In this document: piece after piece, positions 6,543-10,017 of the stretch
Layout of the letters: every line of letters starts with the position of its first letter
How positions within the stretch are numbered: the first letter of the stretch is position 1
NCBI GenBank assembly: GCA_003387805.1
Contig: QGSR01000051.1
Coordinates: forward strand, 1 to 10,017
Direction: 5' to 3'
Length of the DNA: 10,017 bases
Origin: Bacillota bacterium
GTDB lineage: Bacteria > Bacillota > Limnochordia > Limnochordales > ZCTH02-B6
Program-made: the position numbers and the translations under genes
The notes under the pieces: model-generated
What the model was told of the DNA's origin: nothing
Databases searched by the model: none
Seen by the model: only the letters and a program-made list of their open reading frames with translations

Positions 6543-6550
6543 AATCAAAA

Positions 6551-8233
6551 TCAAAGCTCAAAATCCCGTCCGGCAGCGTCCAAGGGCGCCCGGCCCCGCA
6601 GCCAGGCCAGCACCCGGGGCAGCCGCCGGGCCGTGTCGCCCGCCGTCAGGCCGGCGTCGTGGGGCCGGGCCGCCCAAAACTCGTCGGTCGGCGGCGGGCC
6701 CGGTTCGCCGGCCGCACCGTGCACGTACACCGCCGCCACCGCGGCGTCCGCCGGCGAGGCGCCCTGCGCGATCAGACCGCCGACGGCGCCGGCCAGCACG
6801 TCGCCCGAACCGCCCGACGCCAGCCCGGCGGTGCCGGTGCTGTTGATGAAAACCCGGCCCGACGGGTCCGCCACCACCGTGGGCGACCCCTTCAATACGA
6901 CTACCGCGTGCCACGCCCGGGCGTACGTTTCCGCCAACTCCACGGGCCGCGCCGTCACTTCGGCCGCCGGCACGCCGCACAGCCGGGCCATCTCGCCGGG
7001 ATGCGGCGTCAGCACCAGGGCAGGCGCGTCGTCCGCGCCGCCCGCCGGAAACAGCCGGGCTTGTCCGGGCGCGGACGGCCCGCCGCCGCCGCCCGGCCCG
7101 CCGGCCTTGGGCAGCACTCCCGCGTCGGCCAGCGCGTTGAGGCCGTCCGCGTCCACCACCGCCGGCACCCGCCGCTCCCGAGCCGCGGCCAAGACCCGGG
7201 TCACCAGCGCCCGCACGTCGTCGCTGCGCCCCAGCCCCGGGCCGATGACCAGCACCGACGCGCCGTCCAGCGCCTCCAGCACCCGCTCGGCCGCGGACGC
7301 GGCCACCGTGCCGTTGACTTGCGGCAGGGGCACGCTGACGGCTTCGGGAGCGTTGGACGCGAACACGGGGAGCAGCGCTTCCGGGCCGGCCAGCACCACC
7401 AGGCCCGCGCCCACCCGCTGCGCGCCCCACGCGGCCAGCGTCGGCGCGCCGGCCATGCCCACGGAGCCGCCCACGATGACCACCCGCCCGAAGGTGCCTT
7501 TGTGGCCGCCGGGCGGCCGGGCGGGCAGCAGCGTCCTGACGAAGCCGGGCAGCACCAGCCGGCGCGGGCCGCCCTCCAGCAGCGCCCTCGGCAAGCCTAT
7601 GTCGGCCACGGTCCACCGCCCGGCCAGCTCGCGCCCGGGCGCGATGAGCAGCCCGATTTTGGGCAGCCCGAAGGTCACCGTCGCGTCGGCCCGCACCGCG
7701 GCGCCCGGGGCGGCGCCCGTGTCCGCGTCCACGCCGCTGGGCATGTCCGCGGCCAAAACCGGCCTCTCCGCGGCGTTGATGATCTCGATGGCCGTTTTGA
7801 CCGCGCCTTTGGGCGGGCCGCTGCTGCCCGTGCCCAGCAGCGCGTCGATGAGGAGATCCGCCGCGGCCGCGTGGAACTGCACTTTGCGCTGGCTGTCTTT
7901 GGTGAGCTGTACTGTTTCGATGCCGAGGCGCTGGGCCATGCGGAACTGCTCCGCGCATTGGCGGCCCAGCCGCTCGGGGGCGTCGGTGATGACGACCCGC
8001 ACCGCGGCGCCCCGGTTGTGCAGATGGCGCGCGGCCACGAACCCGTCGCCGCCGTTGTTGCCTTTGCCGGCAAAAACCACGACGCGCCGGCGGGAGGACG
8101 CGTTCAGGATCTCCTCGGCCCGGCGGGCCAGCGCCAGCCCGGCCAGCTCCATCAGCACCTGCTCGGGAATGCCGTACCCTTCGATGGCTTCCTTGTCGAT
8201 GGCGCGCATTTCCGCCGCGGTGACGACTCGCAC
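6551..8233 (-). CDS. nnr: Bifunctional NAD(P)H-hydrate epimerase / ADP-dependent NAD(P)H-hydrate dehydratase (Nnr)
   Basis: A 560-residue fusion of both NAD(P)HX repair activities. The epimerase domain (about 1-220, YjeF_N) has GKGNNGGDGFVAARHL (56-71), IDALLGTG (129-136) and MPSGVDADTG (164-173). The dehydratase domain (about 235-545, YjeF_C/ribokinase-like) has GHKGTFGRVVIVGGS (243-257), VIGPGLG (329-335), DADGLNAL (361-368), LTPHPGEMARL (408-418), VVLKG (445-449) and GTAGLASGGSGDVLAG (467-482). The protein converts hydrated, damaged NADH and NADPH back to the active cofactors. Residues about 377-403 form a Gly/Pro-rich insertion just before the LTPHPGE motif. The motif usually read MENAG is MELAG here (28-32). 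The start is GTG at 8231-8233 with AAGGAGG (8240-8246) six bases upstream. It follows acpS after about 18 bases; acpS, nnr and alr as neighbours is common in Bacillota. Confidence 0.95.
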   Translation of the reverse strand: MRVVTAAEMRAIDKEAIEGYGIPEQVLMELAGLALARRAEEILNASSRRRVVVFAGKGNNGGDGFVAARHLHNRGAAVRVVITDAPERLGRQCAEQFRMAQRLGIETVQLTKDSQRKVQFHAAAADLLIDALLGTGSSGPPKGAVKTAIEIINAAERPVLAADMPSGVDADTGAAPGAAVRADATVTFGLPKIGLLIAPGRELAGRWTVADIGLPRALLEGGPRRLVLPGFVRTLLPARPPGGHKGTFGRVVIVGGSVGMAGAPTLAAWGAQRVGAGLVVLAGPEALLPVFASNAPEAVSVPLPQVNGTVAASAAERVLEALDGASVLVIGPGLGRSDDVRALVTRVLAAARERRVPAVVDADGLNALADAGVLPKAGGPGGGGGPSAPGQARLFPAGGADDAPALVLTPHPGEMARLCGVPAAEVTARPVELAETYARAWHAVVVLKGSPTVVADPSGRVFINSTGTAGLASGGSGDVLAGAVGGLIAQGASPADAAVAAVYVHGAAGEPGPPPTDEFWAARPHDAGLTAGDTARRLPRVLAWLRGRAPLDAAGRDFEL

Positions 8234-8251
8234 GCTGTTCCTCCTTGAATG

Positions 8252-8632
8252 CTACGCCCGGCCTACGGCCACCGCGTAGGCCACGGCGTACTCCCGCTCG
8301 TGGGACAAGCTGACGTGCACCGCCGTGACGCCGCGTTCTTTGGCCCTGCGGGCCGCTTCGCCGTGCAGCGCCACCGTGGGCTGCCCCGAGGGCGCCCGGC
8401 GGATTTCAACCTCTTGCCACCCCACCGGTCCCCAGCCGCAGCCCAGCGCTTTCATTACGGCTTCTTTGGCCGCGAAACGCGCAGCGAAAAACGCGGCCCG
8501 CTCCTTCCGGCGCCGCCCGTCCTCCCCCTCGCCCACGGTGAAGACGCGCCGGAAAAAGGCGGCTTCCCGCCGCGCCAGCGCCCGCTCCATGCGCGCCACT
8601 GCGATGATGTCCACGCCGACGCCGACAATCAC
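8252..8632 (-). CDS. acpS: Holo-[acyl-carrier-protein] synthase (AcpS)
   Basis: A 126-residue protein of normal AcpS length. AcpS moves the 4'-phosphopantetheine arm of CoA onto a serine of acyl carrier protein, activating fatty acid synthesis in the cytosol. Motifs: VGVGVDIIAVARME (3-16, with metal-binding Asp8), ARFAAKEAVMKALG (51-64, with metal-binding Glu57) and VHVSLSHEREYAVA (105-118). The region before ARFAAKEA is unusually rich in Gly, Glu and Arg (GEGEDGRRRKERA, 34-46). The start is GTG at 8630-8632, three bases after the glmM stop. No strong ribosome binding site is visible, so translation is probably coupled to glmM. Confidence 0.95.
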   Translation of the reverse strand: MIVGVGVDIIAVARMERALARREAAFFRRVFTVGEGEDGRRRKERAAFFAARFAAKEAVMKALGCGWGPVGWQEVEIRRAPSGQPTVALHGEAARRAKERGVTAVHVSLSHEREYAVAYAVAVGRA

Positions 8633-8635
8633 CGT

Positions 8636-10006
8636 TTATCCCAGCTCCGCCTTGATGAGATCGGCGACACGGTGCACCACTTCCCGCAGCTTTGCTTCGT
8701 CGGTGCTTTCCCCCATGACGCGAATGAGAGGCTCGGTGCCCGACGGACGGACAAACAGCCGGCCGCTGTCGCCCAACTCGGCCCGGGCCGCGTCGATGGC
8801 CGCGCCGATGGCGCCGTTGGCCGAGAACAAGCTCTTGTCCCGCACCGGCACGTTCACCAGCAGCTGCGGAACGGGGGTCAGACGCCGGGCCAGCTCGGAG
8901 AGGGGTTTGCCTTCTTCGCGCATGACCCGCAGCACCTGCAGCGCGGACAGCACGCCGTCGCCGGTGGTGTTGTATTCGAGGAAAATGATGTGGCCCGACT
9001 GCTCGCCGCCCAGCACCAGGCCGTGGCTGCGCATGGCCTGCAGCACGTACCGGTCGCCCGGCGGCGTCTCCACCATGCGCGCGCCGCCTTGCTCCAGGGC
9101 CAGCTTCAAACCGAGGTTGCTGTACACGGTGGCGGCCACCGCGCCGCCCGCCAGGCGTCCCCGCCGGTGCAGATGCAGGCCGCAGACGGCCAGAATGACG
9201 TCGCCGTCCACCAGACGGCCCTGTTCGTCGACCATGATCACCCGGTCCGCGTCGCCGTCGTGGGCGATGCCCACGTCCGCGCCGTGCTCCGCCACGGCCT
9301 TCTGCAGCGCCTCGGGGTTGGTGGAGCCGCAGCCCACGTTGATGTTGAGCCCGTCGGTCTCGTCGCAGAGCGCGATGACCTCCGCGCCCAGCCGGCGCAG
9401 CACCACCGGCGCCACCGGCACCGCCGCGCCGTTGGCGCAGTCCACCACGATGCGCATGCCGTCCAGCCGCACGCCGGCCACTTGCTCCAGGTACGCCGTA
9501 TAGCGCTCCACCAGGTGCTCCGCGCCGACCACTTCGCCCACCTGCCCCGCCGACGGGCGCGGCAAGCCGTCGTCCGCGTCCACGGCGAAGCCTTTGCCGT
9601 TCAGGATCAGCTCCTCGATGCGGGCTTCTTCGTCGTCCTCCAGCTTAAAGCCGTCGCCGGAGAAGAACTTGATGCCGTTGTCCTCGGGAGGGTTGTGGGA
9701 TGCGGAGATCATGACGCCGAAGGCCGCCTTCGTGCTGCGGGTCAAGTACGCGACACCGGGCGTCGGCACGACGCCCACCAGCTGCACGTCCAGCCCGGCC
9801 GACGCGATGCCCGCGGCCAGGGCCGACTGCAGCAAACTGCCCGAGCGGCGCGTGTCCCGTCCGACGATGACGTGTTTCCGCTCCGCGCCCGGGCCGGCGC
9901 CGGCCAGCACGGCGGCGCCGGCTCGTCCCAGGCGGAAAGCCAGCTCCGGCGTGAGCTCCACGTTGGCCACGCCCCGCACGCCGTCGGTTCCAAACAGTCC
10001 AGCCAC
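8636..10006 (-). CDS. glmM: Phosphoglucosamine mutase (GlmM)
   Basis: This enzyme converts glucosamine-6-phosphate to glucosamine-1-phosphate for UDP-GlcNAc, the precursor of peptidoglycan and other glycans. It is a four-domain alpha-D-phosphohexomutase. Numbered from GTG 10006 (456 residues): LFGTDGVRGVAN (4-15), ISASHNPPEDNGIKFF (100-115) with phosphoserine Ser103, metal loop DGDADR (250-255), sugar-binding GGEQSGH (333-339) and phosphate-binding RPSGTEP (420-426). The frame continues upstream to a GTG at 10015 and possibly past the window edge. The GTG at 10006 is chosen because it gives the family-typical short lead before FGTDGVRG and has GGGTGA (10012-10017) five bases upstream. It is the first visible gene of the minus-strand unit; its promoter and earlier genes lie outside the window. 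Confidence 0.96.
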   Translation of the reverse strand: MAGLFGTDGVRGVANVELTPELAFRLGRAGAAVLAGAGPGAERKHVIVGRDTRRSGSLLQSALAAGIASAGLDVQLVGVVPTPGVAYLTRSTKAAFGVMISASHNPPEDNGIKFFSGDGFKLEDDEEARIEELILNGKGFAVDADDGLPRPSAGQVGEVVGAEHLVERYTAYLEQVAGVRLDGMRIVVDCANGAAVPVAPVVLRRLGAEVIALCDETDGLNINVGCGSTNPEALQKAVAEHGADVGIAHDGDADRVIMVDEQGRLVDGDVILAVCGLHLHRRGRLAGGAVAATVYSNLGLKLALEQGGARMVETPPGDRYVLQAMRSHGLVLGGEQSGHIIFLEYNTTGDGVLSALQVLRVMREEGKPLSELARRLTPVPQLLVNVPVRDKSLFSANGAIGAAIDAARAELGDSGRLFVRPSGTEPLIRVMGESTDEAKLREVVHRVADLIKAELG

Positions 10007-10017
10007 CTCGTTCACCC

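Noticed and set aside
4198..6846. Very long plus-strand open frame (about 880 codons) opposite the CBS and S9 peptidase genes
   Set aside because: It is antisense to two genes with intact conserved motifs. The product is rich in His, Arg, Val and Gln with no recognisable domain, as expected from GC-rich codon use on the other strand.
7075..7105. CCG-rich tract as a tandem repeat locus or frameshift hotspot
   Set aside because: It is short and impure, and the nnr frame reads through it intact with all downstream motifs present. It is reported only as a coding insertion.
6633..8279. Two long overlapping plus-strand open frames opposite nnr
   Set aside because: Both are low-complexity (Ser/Thr/Pro- or Arg/Gly-rich) shadows of a clearly conserved minus-strand gene and have no supporting ribosome binding site or motif.

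Overview
The window is GC-rich chromosomal DNA with densely packed genes, strong AGGAGG-type ribosome binding sites and many GTG starts. Neighbouring acpS, nnr and alr on one strand is an arrangement known from Bacillota. Together these suggest a high-GC member of the Bacillota, such as a Symbiobacterium-, Thermaerobacter- or Limnochorda-like lineage. This is inferred from gene order and composition only; no rRNA or lineage marker is present. There is no mobile element, CRISPR array, tRNA or rRNA.

Left part (1-2213): the three subunits of the prokaryotic ATP-dependent 5-oxoprolinase. pxpB and the 5' part of pxpC (cut by the left edge) read leftwards. pxpA reads rightwards from a shared 183-bp divergent control region (1257-1439) that contains several short palindromes. 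Together they would convert 5-oxoproline (pyroglutamate), a spontaneous damage product of glutamine and glutamate, back to glutamate.

Right part (2220-10006): seven genes on the minus strand, apparently one transcription unit. In reading order from the right edge they are glmM (UDP-GlcNAc precursor synthesis), acpS (ACP activation), nnr (repair of hydrated NAD(P)H), an S9 serine peptidase, a two-CBS-domain protein, alr (D-alanine for peptidoglycan) and nadE (last step of NAD synthesis). Gaps are 3, about 18, 22 and 93 bases, followed by 1-4-base overlaps at CBS/alr and alr/nadE. The 93-base gap holds GC-rich inverted repeats and is the only likely break. The unit joins envelope-precursor enzymes (glmM, alr), lipid cofactor activation (acpS) and NAD synthesis and repair (nnr, nadE). 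The S9 peptidase and CBS protein have no obvious metabolic link to these.

The right unit and pxpA converge with only 6 bases between their stop codons and no visible intrinsic terminator. All nine genes are recognisable, and I see no convincing new system. The points most worth a second look are the divergent pxp control region, sequence variants in motifs of NadE and Alr, the inserted S9/CBS pair, and the alternative hairpins upstream of the CBS gene.
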